Shown: positions 25,322-38,640 of the stretch, in pieces
Position numbering within the stretch: position 1 is the stretch's first letter
Layout of the letters: the number at the start of each line of letters is the position of its first letter
Assembly: GCF_002443255.2 (NCBI RefSeq)
Contig: NW_019211460.1
Span: 29,422,481-29,486,480, forward strand
DNA length: 64,000 bases
Source: Varroa destructor
Lineage: Eukaryota > Arthropoda > Arachnida > Mesostigmata > Varroidae
Reading direction: 5' to 3'
Translations under genes and position numbers: made by a program
The notes under the pieces: generated by a model
Databases searched by the model: none
The model's input: the letters and a program-made list of their open reading frames with translations, nothing else
Told to the model about the DNA's origin: nothing

Positions 25322-28300
25322 AGGCGGAATTGTGTGGAATCTATTGCGATATGTATGGATTGCGAACGGTGCGAGATAGACGCGCCATTTGGCGTATTAC
25401 TAAAACACATTTTGATGTGGTTACTATGGTTATAGATGGCCTTTTGAGCAGACTCGACATTTTGACATAGTTTGGCCATTAGTGACTAACTTTTTGAGAT
25501 ATACTATGTGACTGTTCGTAAATATATTCGTTAGTATTTCATAATTTGTATCGTCCTCACAAACGACGTGGCGGCAAGTTTTAAGCTAAGTTTCTATACA
25601 ATATTTCTTTAAAACGCTAACAAACGAAAAACTGAATATTAGTCTTCAATACATTATTATCACTATTATTGTTTCAACATGTTGAAAATCATGCGAGTAA
25701 TATTATATAGTCCTTGGTGATTTTCAACTAGAAAAAAAGCTAGCGACCTAATTTTATCTATGCCTACTGTATATCCGTGCCAAAATGGTGGTAATACGCC
25801 TCATTTATGAGTAATTGTCAGTTGTGTGTCAGTATACGGAGGGTAAAGGTAACATAAAGCCGATAGACGTATGAAAGGCAGTCCAATACCCTAATTAGAT
25901 ACTCAAGATTTAGTCAAAACAGAGCCTGTGTAGTGTGCGTTTAGCCAGAGAAAAAGGACTACCGACGTAGATTCTTCGATCGTAATGGCGACTGCGGTTC
26001 GTACGTCACCTCCGCCATAGCCCAAGCAGGCGAAAACGGACGCCGATCTTCGCGAGGTTCCTCCTCCTGGAGAGGGTCGAGCCGACGAGAAAGGGCAGGA
26101 GTTAGGTCCTCTTGGTTAGACTCGTGGCTGCTCTGATCAAGTTACCATCGTATTACTTCGGTTGCGAAGTAAGTTGCCGTAGGCCGCGACGTGCTTGCTC
26201 TTCTTGTTTATGTCAACTTCAGCTTTGCGGTACATGGCGTAGGGTACTATGGGTATGTGGGGGTTCGTTTTGCTCGTTGACTGAGTAAGATATTGAACCT
26301 AAACTATATTGCAGGTGTCATCATAGGCCATAGGACAAGTAATCTACAGTGTGCGTGTGCAGCGATTTACTGCGAAACAAAGAACGTGCTGCTTCCATTT
26401 ACAACATGACTGTTACTGTTATTGCTTCGTTCTTCTGTTATGACACAGTATGATGCATTGATATTCAGGCTGTCTCTGATCGTGTCTATTTCACGCTAAC
26501 AAATGAGATTCATAAAAACAATAAGCCCTGAACGTCAGCAGTTTCTTCTAACGGTGGCGTCCTGTCGCTAACTTCTGCTTGTCTGTGGTCAAATCTTCTA
26601 TCAACGACACTCAAAGGATAACGCTGATGTTCGCCTGTAGAGCAATGTGTGTTTTTGACTTTGCCACCGCTATTTGCCCGAGATGAACAGTTCAAACGAT
26701 GACTAGCCAGAAATCTGCCTTCAGCAGGCCTCGTTTAACGAATCATCAATGCAGCCTCCCTACACGACGGTGGTGAGTAAAAATGAGCATGAGCTTTTCA
26801 AAAAGTGGTCTCTTAATTCGACACATATAACCAGTAGCCTCAGTAAAATGATTATGGAACTACTGAGGGACATTTAGCGGCCTCGGAGTTTTGAATGAGG
26901 CATCACACGATATTATGCTATATATGTCTGTACGAACGGATTGCCTACGAAAAAAGGTAGAAACCATCCTTCCACCCGGTATTATTAGTGTTAAGGGGTC
27001 CTTAAAGTTAGATTCGGAGAAGCGTAAACAATAATTTGATGCATAGGCTTAGAGACGTTCGCAATAATCTGTCACAATTTACGTCGAATACCATACGAAT
27101 GCCACGATATTATTGACCACTAGGCTTATACCTAATCGTTAAGAGAGAATGCTGTTATTTTTAATGTTAAGGTCGTTTGCCGGTTTTATCGGCGCTCTTA
27201 ATGCTACAAACTACTTGTCTTTACTCTCATACTTCGAGACCTGGACAATTTCAGTAAAAGGTTTATTGGTTCTATGAAACTAAGAAAGACTACGACGCCA
27301 TCACAAATGCGTGGCCAACTGCTGTTTATAATTACGTATTTCCTACGCCAACATTACGATATTTTTGTACTATGAAGCGGGTGATAGGTTTGCATATGGT
27401 CGTATCTGTTGAAATTAGGACATTTGAATTCAAAGCCTGGCTCTTCATCTAATTTGCTTCCATCCAATTACATGTAATACGTGTTTCTGACAGAAAGTTA
27501 AACAGGATTGAGCTATAGAATATCTGACAAAACGGTATATATAGGTCACCATTATGGACAAACATTCTATGACAAGCAGCAGAACGTATTCCAATTGTTT
27601 TAAATACGGATCTGGATAGATGCGTAAGTTCAGGTAAGGCAAGTTAAGCAAGCAAATCTTTTTTCAGTTACTGAGATGAGAGAAGTAACCGGGACGATGG
27701 AAAACAATAGTATAAGATGATCATAAGATAATCAGCAAATTTAGCAACATGGTTCTCATCACGACCTGGGGTTCAGCCACCTATCGTACCTTCGACTTCA
27801 GGGTAGATATTCAGGGTTCGGCGCCTAAATCTGGAATGCCTCTTGTGCCTTCTTCCTAGAACTGTACCTAATTCAAAAGAGATATTTCAGCAGAATAAGC
27901 ATGTGCTACATGTGTTGCTTCGATATAAGCACCATTTGCCGCAGTTACAGCTTTAGTTTTGGAACTAGCTTACTCGCTCGTCATTTTCAAAATATTCCTT
28001 CTTCAACCTGCAAACAACTTTCTAGTAATAGCACTGGTAGATGTAAACTCGCTATGGTGACGTTCAAGTACGCCGCATAAAAAAAGTTCAATAGAATCTA
28101 TTTTTGGACTAATAGGAGGCTGGAGCCTTCAAAAATTCAAGCAGTCGAAACTGACAAAAAGTCCGAAAGATACAAAAAAAATAGCGGAACAAGCCTTAAG
28201 GAAACTAACTAACCCAATTTACTATTAATATTCTCCTTTCCTAGCACTCAAGTTTTGTATGAAAAATCCAACTGTATCAAAAAATGGCGTTCTTGAGCTC

Positions 28301-28339
28301 GTTAAAAAAAAATGCTATTGAGCATTTTCCGGTTGGCGT

Positions 28340-28400
28340 ACTAAAATGTCCTTCGGATATTTTTAAAGTCGCATGAAAACTGTCCATAGACATCTTCGGT
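28340..28400 (+). repeat. Diverged interspersed repeat, partial copy A
   Basis: The stretch TTCGGATATTTTTAAAGTCG followed by CATGAAAACTG resembles 38585-38612, with roughly three bases in four alike by eye. AT-rich DNA from 28.08 kb may belong to the same element, but the match there is unclear. Confidence 0.45.
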
Positions 28401-31224
28401 CAAAAAGAGACTTCCGAGTGTCGCTGGCGCGCAAGGACTGGTTACGGAAGCGACACTTTTTCTTTTTTGCCACGATAAGTATGTTACTATGCTGTAGAAA
28501 GGGACTGGCTTTCTTTTGAAATTAAGAGAAACGGATGGAGGCATGCCTAATGCAACAAACAGGCAACCAAGCTTTCCCATGTATTCTATCTGCTTTATGG
28601 TGGTCTCCCTAGTCCATGATTATATCAATGTAAATTATTCACAGTTCGCTGCTTGTCCTCGAAATATTGACGCTTTTGGTGGCATGAATATGGACCAAGA
28701 CCGAAAATAAGTGGAATCATGAATCGCTTTCCTGATTTAGCATCTTCAATATACCTAGATAATTCCCACTCTAACGTAATCTGTTTGTCGATAATCAGAC
28801 CGCATCACATCTGCTTGCCTACACAAGTGGTCGTTATGCTGTGAAGGCAGCAACAGTAGTGGTGGATTCACGGGTGGCCCAAAGGAATCGGAGGCAAACG
28901 CACATATTGTTCAATGGAATACAATTTGACTGCCTTCTCAGAAAGTGAATTCGGAGCAATAAAAGCAAAGCCGATGGCCAGCGTCGACAGTCCGGTTTGC
29001 CACTAACATTGCCTGCGAACTGGAACTCTCTTCGGGGCGGCAATTAGTGCATATTTTAGCGTCCGCATGTATATATGGACGTGCCTGGGGAATCCTGCGA
29101 ACGCAGAAAAAAAGATAGATATCTCGGGACTTTGTAGTCTAGACTTTTGTGCCTCAGCCCAGCGTGTTCCTTAGCTTCTAGTTCTCAATGCCTTACGGTG
29201 CCACTGCTTCTGGCTCTCACGTAGTATACCCACTTTTATTCTACAAGTGGCTCCTGCGGTAGATAACGCAGAAGCTTAATGTTGGTGAGTCTTTGATATG
29301 TGAACGCTATGCTGGGCAGACGAAGGAAAAGAAGGAAGGTGCCGGGCGGCTGTCCGGCATCTCTTCAGCTTGGAGTTTCTAAGAACTTTTAGAATAGCTA
29401 GACAAGACACCGGAGGATAAAACACAAGGAAGTAGGAAACAGCCGCTAGCAGGCCGGCAAGTATTCCTGTAGTTTTCTGCTTACTTTCCAAGTCTCCAGG
29501 TCAGCCTGAATTCATGCAAGCGTCGAGATTACGTCGCAACGAATGATGCGTGCGGTGACGGCGAGAGTATCGACGGGAGCAGCGTATGGGCTAAACTTTG
29601 CTTACTACCTCTATGGCTGAGTGGACCCGTTGTAAATGGGATATCCGCGTTAGATTTGCTGTAGATCATGTCTATCTAGAGACTTTTGGAGATAAGAGAA
29701 GATCTTGGTATAAAACTAATAAATATAGGAAGGTAATAGATTTGATTGCTTTCTTGTTTCTTTTCCTTGACTTGTAATGGTGTCTTATTATAGGGACACA
29801 GTGATATATAATTTTTCTTCCAAGTTGGTTGTTGCTTTGGGTTTAAACCAACGCTGATTTTCCAACCGGGCGTTTCTCACAATATCCGGTCAGTAAATCG
29901 ACAGATGATCGGAGCAAGACAACTTTTGTTCTTTATCAGGTACATTTAAATTTTATCAAACCTATTTTGATAATTATCGTAAATAGTTGGTTATTGCTAT
30001 CATCGTAGCGGTGTCACGAGACAAATGGTCATAAATTCTATTAAACAATGCAATTTCTCTATCAGCACTAGATTTTGAAACAGCGATCGAACAAATATAA
30101 TTGTGGGTTATACTGTATCACTATGTCGATATGTTGTACTACAATCGTGAGCTTCCCGCCTCGGATCGTTCTTCCGTAAGGGAAAAACATCGTTGTTCCC
30201 ATTACAGTTTACTGCTTTTAGCTACGGTTTCTACTATTACGACCGGTATATTTGCATGATTGCGAAAGATGGATAAGGCTAACCAGCTGGAAAGGGTTAT
30301 TCGGAAATACGGAGAAATACATGAGTACTCTGTAGTATAGCAATTTCTTATTTAAAGAACGATCTCCAGCGTGTAGAGGGCGCAATCGCTCCTAACCCAG
30401 CTTCTGATATGTATCGACGTACAAACGAAGTAGCTGCCTTCAGTTCCACTTGACACATTGAGGATTTTTTGTTTCAATATGTTTCTTCTTGTATATACGG
30501 TCACTATTAGTTCCGCTGTCTAATTGCAATCGACATCAAAGAAAAGTAATAAATAGCAGCTTTAATCCTCTGATGTCACACGCCGAAGTGTCAATCAAAT
30601 AAAGTTAGTATAAGTAGTGCTTAACGTACTTTTCTGGAAAAAAACTGGCCCGTTTTCTACACTGGGTAATGTTTTTAATACCTGTATAGTGTTATAACGT
30701 TGGTTATATCGAGAAGCGTTGTAAGTCATCATTCATTTCAGATAGAGCCGTTTGGTTCTCTGTTCAGATCAGGAGGAAAACGACTTTCCAGTTTTCAAAA
30801 GCACTGTAACCGTGACAATGGCTTACGAATGTGGTGAATCATTTACCGTTTCCATCAAAGAAAGCAGTTCCATGGGATTGGTGGACATGATGAGCGACTC
30901 ATTAAAGTCTGCACACTGAGATTTCCCGCACAAGTTATAGAACCATACTTATGGAGTAATCAATAGCTTAACCGAGCTAGTGAACTACTTCTTTAAGACC
31001 GTGCCAGCTTATGTTTTCACGGTACGCCTCTACTTCGGATAAGCTTTTAATGGCAGCTGTTGAAATACATCAAAGCACGTACGTAGGCATCATCGAAACT
31101 ATGCAAGTACGAACAAACCCAACTAATAACAACAGTTGAATCGAGCCTTTGCGACTACACCCATTTGCTAAAAACAACGTGTAGGGATTTAGCTAGTTAT
31201 TCTGCAAGAAGAGTTCCGAATCAT

Positions 31225-31256
31225 AACCTACGTGTTTACAATTAAGCACGTAGGTT
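31225..31256. repeat. 10-bp inverted repeat
   Basis: AACCTACGTG at 31225-31234 and CACGTAGGTT at 31247-31256 are perfect complements with a 12-nt spacer. Confidence 0.85.
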
Positions 31257-31509
31257 GTAACCCACAGAGCATTTAAGCCTGACCCGTGTAGCTTGTGCTT
31301 CATAAAAGGCTCACTGATCAGTATCAAGCTGGGGGTATTATGTAGCATGAGCAAGAGAGATTCAGAGCAACAGTTAAGAAAAGTGAACGTTTTATCTGTT
31401 GATGACGAAGTGGAAGTCCAATAAGCCTCTATATTAGATAGTTCCAGAGTTATGACAGAATGTACTATAAGTCTTCGAGTTATTGACGTATTCCTTTTGT
31501 TGAACAATT

Positions 31510-31537
31510 TTATCGGAGCGATGACGTGCTCCGATAA
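31510..31537. repeat. 10-bp inverted repeat
   Basis: TTATCGGAGC at 31510-31519 and GCTCCGATAA at 31528-31537 pair perfectly with an 8-nt loop. It lies about 250 bp from a similar small hairpin at 31225. Confidence 0.85.
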
Positions 31538-33260
31538 CGCGTAGGAAGCAAATTGCCCCTCGATCGGTAAGTGGGTCCCTGGCTGCGACCACCGTTAAAC
31601 ACCTAGTTTTGTTCTCTTACTCTCTCAGTTCTCCTGCCTGTACCTGCAATCGACAGCGAATGCGGGTCACGCTCCAAAGCATGCATGCCAGCATCGGCGA
31701 AAGGACCCCTGGAACACGACTAAATATGGGTAAGCAAAACGCATATTGCCCTGTGAAACTTAAATACGAAGAAAAGTTTCGCTTTTGCAACTAGACCGGT
31801 TCACTAGGAACTACGATTCTGCTCAGCGATACTTCGCCGCAGCCAGATTAAATAGCTGGACGATGCAGGTAAAATGGAGAATGGCAGTTCCTGGAAAAAA
31901 ATTGAGGAAAAGTTAATAAATGTAAATACACGCTAATGCGTGGCTTCTACACGGGCATTGTTGTTTACTGTAAACATTGATGGAAAACACAAGTTAGCTC
32001 TGTATCATTTGGAGACGCTGGGTGAGACGCCGTTTGCCCCAGACATCTTGAAGTGTCAGTCTTCTCTGCGGAAATTACGAACAGAGTGTTTCTGGGGGAT
32101 GGAACTGTAATATTTGCTGATGTAAACAGCTGCAACCATCTTTGCTAAGGCAGCAGGACCAAACTTATGGCCACGACCGACATTACTTTGTGGTAACAGG
32201 AAAAAGGTGGGTTTTTAGACGATCGCACAAGTGGACGACAAGCGACCTCATTCCTTCCATCCGACTCAACATGTAGGACGGACTCTGGTCGGTCGAAAGC
32301 ATAAGTAGGTACATCTCATCCTTAGGCCTACATCTCACTTAGTTTAGACGAGCGCAGAAGCCGGGTCATCGGGCACAATTTCTTAGATCGGAGACTTTTC
32401 TGTCTGTAAAGGTGACGGTTCCGACTGGTCCGACTTGCCATAGCACGATGTACATATTTCTCAATTCCGGCAAGGCCTGACTTGAGCCATTCGCATAGGG
32501 TGTCTCTAAGAGTACTCACTTGGCGCCTAGAGACGACCCTTATAAGCGTAAACTGAAGCCAAATGTGTACCGCGGTGATTTTTCTAATGACGTCTTTTTT
32601 AAACGGTTCACTTTATGAAATGGTCATGGAGTGCATTTTGGTACATCGGCCACTCGCGTGAAGCATACGGTCGTCTTATAGCGGGCCAAGCTATATGCTA
32701 AGCCGTACCTATTTACACTATTGATATGACATATAATAACATTTCGGGATCGACTAGAAAGGCAATCTTCGTTAATAACAAATTAATAGAATAATTCATT
32801 ACCTTACAAATTCCTTTTTGTATGTAAAAAAAAAATGCATATCGAATGTTCTCGTCGTATATATAGTGTGATAATCTGATTCCACGGCCCCCTCTGACAC
32901 ATACAAGCTATCCGTATTGCCGCTCTACTTGGGGCACTGAAAGTTTGACACGCAGATCTATACCCTAACTATTTAAGATCGCTCGTCTGCCTGCTAGGGC
33001 ATTTCAAAGATCTGGTCAGTACCTAACAGATGGTACGCTCATTACCACAATAATATGTGGTAAGAAGTCGTGTAGGACACATACAACAAATGATTAAGAT
33101 CTAATAGCCTGTCTCAATTCACCCTACGTGAAATAGCTTTTATAGAACGGCCTGCGGTCAAATTGAAACGAAGCATGTATTGCAAATAGCTGATAATAAG
33201 TAGGATAGTGATGTTATAATAAACTGTTATAGAATTCTTGTCACTATGACTTCTTCTTCC

Positions 33261-33309
33261 CTTATACCGGCTGCGTATAGGATCGAACCCTATACGCAGC
33301 TGGTATAAG
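33261..33309. repeat. 21-bp snap-back hairpin, 7-nt loop
   Basis: Arms 33261-33281 and 33289-33309 pair over 21 bp with one G.T pair. The loop is ATCGAAC. The hairpin falls inside an unrecognised open frame on the - strand, which I take to be chance. Confidence 0.92.
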
Positions 33310-36300
33310 AGCCTCCTTACAGCCGATTCTAAAAGCAAACCACGTAAACCTACTGTCGTTGAAAACAAGTCTACATGGTTCAATATGATTTCGGGCGGAA
33401 TGGACGCCGTTACTTTCGGCCTCGAATCAAGGAAAGGAGGTGTCCGTATTGACGTCAAAAGCAATAAAATGATAGTCATAGAGGTACGTTCACCAGAGTT
33501 GGACTGACCCGAACAGGAGGGATTCGGAAGCAGGTAAGCCATTCTAGCCGATATCCGACGGCTACTAATACTCCTCGCATATAAACGCCGCGCAACGATT
33601 TCGCCTCAAGCCTACAATTGCCTTGTGGCTACCCTTGTTGCCGTACAGTTGATCGTAGTCGGCCATATAGCGTAGATCATTTAATCCCAACGTGCGACAG
33701 TTGGACAAAGCAACAGACTGTGACCCAGTGAGCCGTCCCATGTGACGGGGGTTTTCGAACCATATTATTATTAGCTTACCAGCTGTCGTAACATCAAATC
33801 GCGATGGATCACCTTTATTCGCCCGCTAGATCGGCGCCACATAGCCGCCCGAAATTGCCAGAGGAATAGGCTTTTGCAACTGGTAGCATTTTACTAGCGT
33901 GGCATATATAGTTTTGGCCACTTGGCAGAACGATTGCCAGTTGCCCGGGTAAATGAGAAGGCAAAACGTTAAAGGGATCCTCTACGATTGTTACCGCTCT
34001 AGTTGTTTAACATCAGGCAGCAATTACAGTAGATATTTAGGTAATGATTCGTTTCTCGACGCAACAGATCAGCGTGATGGGTACTGTTTACGTGACGGGT
34101 ACGTCTGTCGACGGAAAACAAGCCACCCTTTACTTTGTAGGATTATTTGCGTACTCCTTAGAAATGCCACAGGGCTGGCAATAACGCCAGCAGCAACCGG
34201 TTGATCGTGTATGAGATTAATTGTTTTAATCATAGATCCCTTTGCCCTATTGCCACTCCTACAAAAGCTGCTTAAGGCCGCCTATTGATTAGGGGTCCGG
34301 TGATTTGACGAGACCGGGCAATGGTACTGCTGACGTTAACGAGTGCCTACGGCAAAGTAACTAAAAGAACATTAACAGAACGCATATTCCTACACTTCAA
34401 CTAGTGACTACGCTTTACATTTGACCTTTTCCATGAAAGATAGCACAGTTCTTCCGCTACACCTCATGGCTTTTCAGGCGCTGTATCTAGTTTCCTACCT
34501 GCTTACCTACTTGCAAGCAGGTGAGTGCACCTTATTTGTACGATTTGCGGTTTATTCACGCTTGACGTGTATTCATAGCGTGCCTGGAGTAATTTACAAA
34601 TGTGCTTCTCGGAGCAGCTGGTGTCGTCACAGATCTGCTCTGATTATTATTATTGCAGCGATGCGTTAGTCTGTCCTTTTCGACTGTTAAATATTTTCCG
34701 TAGTGATGGCGCTAATTAGGTTTATTATTTTACCTTTATATTTTACGAGACTATAGAATATTTTATGCCGAAATTGTCTGGGAGACCATTGGGGGTTATC
34801 CTTAAATGTTGAAAGTCTTCTTTCTTATTTGTCCCATGTTTCTAAATGACACTGGACTGCATTTTACGGTTCTCTTCACCTATTACAGTATATAAGGCGG
34901 CCCGTAGTGATATCTGTCAGGCTGACTTTAGCATGATCCATAGCTTTGCGCTTGACAGCACTCACTGTCTATCGATACGAGGGCGTTAGTTTTGTTTGGA
35001 ACCAGATAATGGTTTGTACAACAGCCATATTTCGGCCAGCGAAGGCCATACTTACCTGTTGTCCTATTGCCGCAATGTCACAGATCATGTTCACTATATT
35101 CGACGTGACTATCGCCTACCCCCCATTCTTTATCGCTCGCTCTGACGAATAACGTTTGTAACAAACGATACGTAACATAGTCTGTCATCTTCGCGTGTCT
35201 TCTTTCCCTATGTACGTACGGTCACACGGCATGCCGCTGTAACTAGAACGCCAGCATCTACTGACTCTATTTATGCGCTGTGAGAAGAAATTAAAACGTG
35301 GTCCTCGCTAGGACTACTATATGAAATATATGTACTAACAAACTTATCATCTATTAATACTAGTCAATAAGGTTACTGATGGCAAAAACATGTTTCATTT
35401 ACAGGATTACGACGTTACTACTACGGCCACTATTGTAGTTATTAAGCTATTTTTATCTGACTAATTTCTGATATGATGATTACGTAATATCCATCTGGCA
35501 GAAACTAAAACCAAAGCAATGTATACATGAGGAGCGACCAGATGTGTTACCTATGTTACGGCCTATCTTGTACAACTCACGCTACCACTAAACTCCACTT
35601 GTCTGTAGACATTATTTCGTGTTTACTGAAATACTTATGGCTCGCATTGACGACGGTAGGGAGTGGTCAAGAGGCACGAGTGGTGTCGTTATCAAAGTAA
35701 CCAATGTGGCTTGGTATTGATAGCGAAACAACGTACAGACCTGTATGGCATAGTTTGACGGAGTAAAAAGGTCGAATCGGCCGTTCGTGAGTCGATGTGC
35801 TCATATGTGCGCGTATCTTCTCTACGTATTGAATTTACCGGGGAAGCGACAGCGACGCCATATGGCTGGAAGGTTGGTAGACCAAGACCTCATGCTTTCT
35901 CTACGATTGTTCATACGAACGAGCGAGTCGGGCTGAAGTGCTCGTTGGAGAACGATTAACAGTACTTGTATCGTTTTGTGCAGCTTTGTTAATCACATGT
36001 TGACACTGAGGACTCGAAGCGAATAGCCCATGATGCAAAAGGAAAGATTCGAACAGACGTTTCCTCTTTAGAGCAGTAAGAATTGGACAGTGACGGAGGA
36101 CGTAAAATTGAGAGCGAGAATAGTCAAGATAGGACAAAAATATTGCTGAAATATAATAGAACGCTGTACCACCCACTGCTACACTGGAAGCAGCTATTGG
36201 AAAACAATCATGCGATTGTCGGGCTTGCGGACGACAATCTGTTAATAGCAACAGTACATCAAGCCTGTATCCGAAAGTGAATATTCCTAAAACTCGGTCT

Positions 36301-38394
36301 ACTGTTTCATCAATCATAGTCATTATAGTACTGCTTGAAAAAGACCTGAAAATCGGTCACAGTCAGAATCTAACAGTACGAAAGAAAAATGATGATGTTC
36401 GTTAACCTATTAAAACTGCGTATTTCATTGCAATGGAAGGACGCATAGAAAAAAGTCAGCGTATGTTTGCCTTGCTCCAAATCGCAAAAGAGTTAGAGAA
36501 GGAATCGGAAGTCAACCGATCATTAGGGCATCATAGCATTGTTCTTTTGATAGAGGTCATTTGTGTAGCACTACTTAATAGGGAGGGGCCTGCCATGGCT
36601 AAACGACACAACAGTTCGCCTCCAAGTAGAGATATGCGCTCTTTGCACAGTGCTAGGCTCACTAGAGGGTCATGTCCTTCCATTTCTCTAATTACTGTTT
36701 GCTCACTATAAAAGGTATTTTTATAACACCGGTTCAAGGGAAAGCGTGTCATTGTGTTTTTGTTTAAGCAGTCAATTAATTTAGATGCGTGTCCAAGTAC
36801 CCGAGCTTACAACTAATTGTATTTAATGAGACGACGTACACGACAATTATCTGTTGTGGAGTTCTACAGATAGAACACAAATGGTGACTCCTAACAAGTA
36901 GTATAAGCTTTATCCACATGATACAACAAGGACAACAGTTTTGAATCTAATTAAATCAGGGCAACACTTGAATTGAAGGACTCTCTAAATCATTTGCTGT
37001 GAGCCTCGTGTTTTTCGTCCTAAGTCATACATCCAACTTTGGCCTACATAGTCTCCGTTATAGATTCAACTGAATGCAATAACCCGCAAATTTTTGTCTC
37101 GGTCACGAAAATGGTGAATCTCAAAAACACAACTCTCTGTTGTTACCTAAACAATAAACCCTTTCCACAATACGTCACGAGACATATTTGCTAAGCATGT
37201 TATCTGAGGTTCGTAAACTACGTAATAGTATGATTGTCAGAATCGGAAATGTCCTCATCGATGATTTATCACTGCACTGCATCAATCGCTTCACATATAC
37301 CTATCGTGTGTTCACAGGACCAACAATAGTATTGAAAATACAGTCTTAATGACGATAGCGGTAACAGCAGCAGTCGAATGAAAAAAGTCCTGAAGGACCT
37401 GCTAACTCAAATTCGACAATGTCTTTCACCATTTCTGTACTACACAGCCTGGCACCTTCGTGGAACAGGATCACTGGATTTACCTGTGGGCTGGTTCTAT
37501 AGTCACGGCAGCGAATATGCAACTGGATATGTCGATTACCGTCCTGTCTCTTTCCCACCGTGTCAATCTTGAACAGTCCCATTGCACACGGATACTCAGC
37601 AATGTAGGCTAGTTTTTCGGAAACCGAAATGGGCTCAGGTTCGCTGTAGACCTCCTTCTGGATGATCTCTGCAGGAATGCCCCACGTTCAGATTAGTGGT
37701 GTTTCAATATACAGCAAGTAAAGGCTAAACTACACACAGATAATTTTAGTCGGATGAGAGATCTGCTTTGTCCTGAGCTGAGATGTGCCACTTAGTCGTC
37801 CCTTTTTATCTTGTCTTTCGACATAGAGACGTCACTTTTCGTCACCTGACAGGGTTCCGTGCGGAAATGTATCACTGCAAAGGAGCGCTTGGTTGCATGC
37901 AAGATACTGAGCGGAAATGGTAAGCCGATTTGTAATATTCGTTTCGCATAACACGAAGGAAACCCGAGCATCAGCCTCTCGAGTCATTTTCGCTGAGTAA
38001 ACGTCATGAAGTATGTTGTCATGTCTATAGCTTGTCTTGCGAGTCAACTTTCCGCTTAACTGATGGCCGTTATCCCTTAAAAATGCCTAAAAAGAGTCTT
38101 CGTCGCTGTCTGAAGGTCTTTCGAAAAAGCACTTAGATAATTGGGAAAAGCACCTAAAAATAGTATTAGAGAAATGCAACGGTCATTGATGATGCGTAGT
38201 AACATGAAAATAAGTACTTTATGCTTTGCGAAAACACAGCCCAATTAATCTCTCCGTACACTTAAGTATCTATATATCCATGCTAAGATATCTAAATGAT
38301 GACTGGGTGAAGTGTCGCTCAATAGTACGGTACATATAAAAAATTCAGTGGGAGTAAATTTTAGGCTGATAGCAGGCCAAGAGTCTGAAAATTG

Positions 38395-38640
38395 AAAGGA
38401 CGTAGAAAGTCTCAAAAAAGCCAATCGTTGGAGCTTCTTCAGGCGATTAAATGGACAATTGATATCCTGCTTTTTAAAGTTGCCATTAATTTTTCTATAC
38501 GAAATCGAATATTATTTTTCTATTAAGCAATTTCAGTTAACTTTCAAGCTTCAAACTTTATTGGAACTATTATGGAAATCTTCCTCGGATTTTAAAAAGC
38601 CGCATGAAAACTAAGAAAAAAACATAGACCGTCGAATTCA
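38395..38640 (+). repeat. Diverged interspersed repeat, copy B
   Basis: It shares two blocks with the 51.4 kb copy. One is CTCAAAAAAGCCAATCG..., then GATATCCT and CATTAATT, at about 38408-38492. The other is a TGGAAATCTTCCTCGGATTT block at about 38573-38612. The second block also matches copy A. No coding capacity is visible. It looks like a decayed mobile-element fragment. Confidence 0.5.

Larger units (their letters stand above)
16280..28080. other. Non-coding DNA, no gene recognised
   Basis: No recognisable exon. It contains the 19.85 kb hairpin, the TA, T14, ATAG and C16 tracts, and one GC-rich patch at about 25,945-26,136 that is open for 63 codons without a Met. I could not identify that patch. 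Confidence 0.6.
28401..38394. other. Non-coding DNA, no gene recognised
   Basis: Includes the two longest open frames outside the receptor region, both on the - strand: 33114-33542 (142 codons) and 35901-36323 (140 codons). Neither shows a known domain or a convincing composition shift, and the first runs through the 33.28 kb hairpin. Small hairpins lie at 31.2 and 31.5 kb. Confidence 0.6.

Noticed and set aside
25945..26136. GC-rich 63-codon open frame containing FDRNGDCG, reminiscent of an EF-hand loop
   Set aside because: It has no Met, the rest of the loop lacks the required spacing and acidic residues, and the downstream part is Arg/Ser-rich without a known domain.
33114..33542. 142-codon open frame on the - strand
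   Set aside because: It is the longest frame outside the receptor region, but it has no recognisable domain, runs through a hairpin, and its composition does not differ from surrounding DNA.
35901..36323. 140-codon open frame on the - strand, with a 65-codon frame opposite at 36083-36280
   Set aside because: Both strands are open and neither product resembles a known family. Chance is the simpler explanation.
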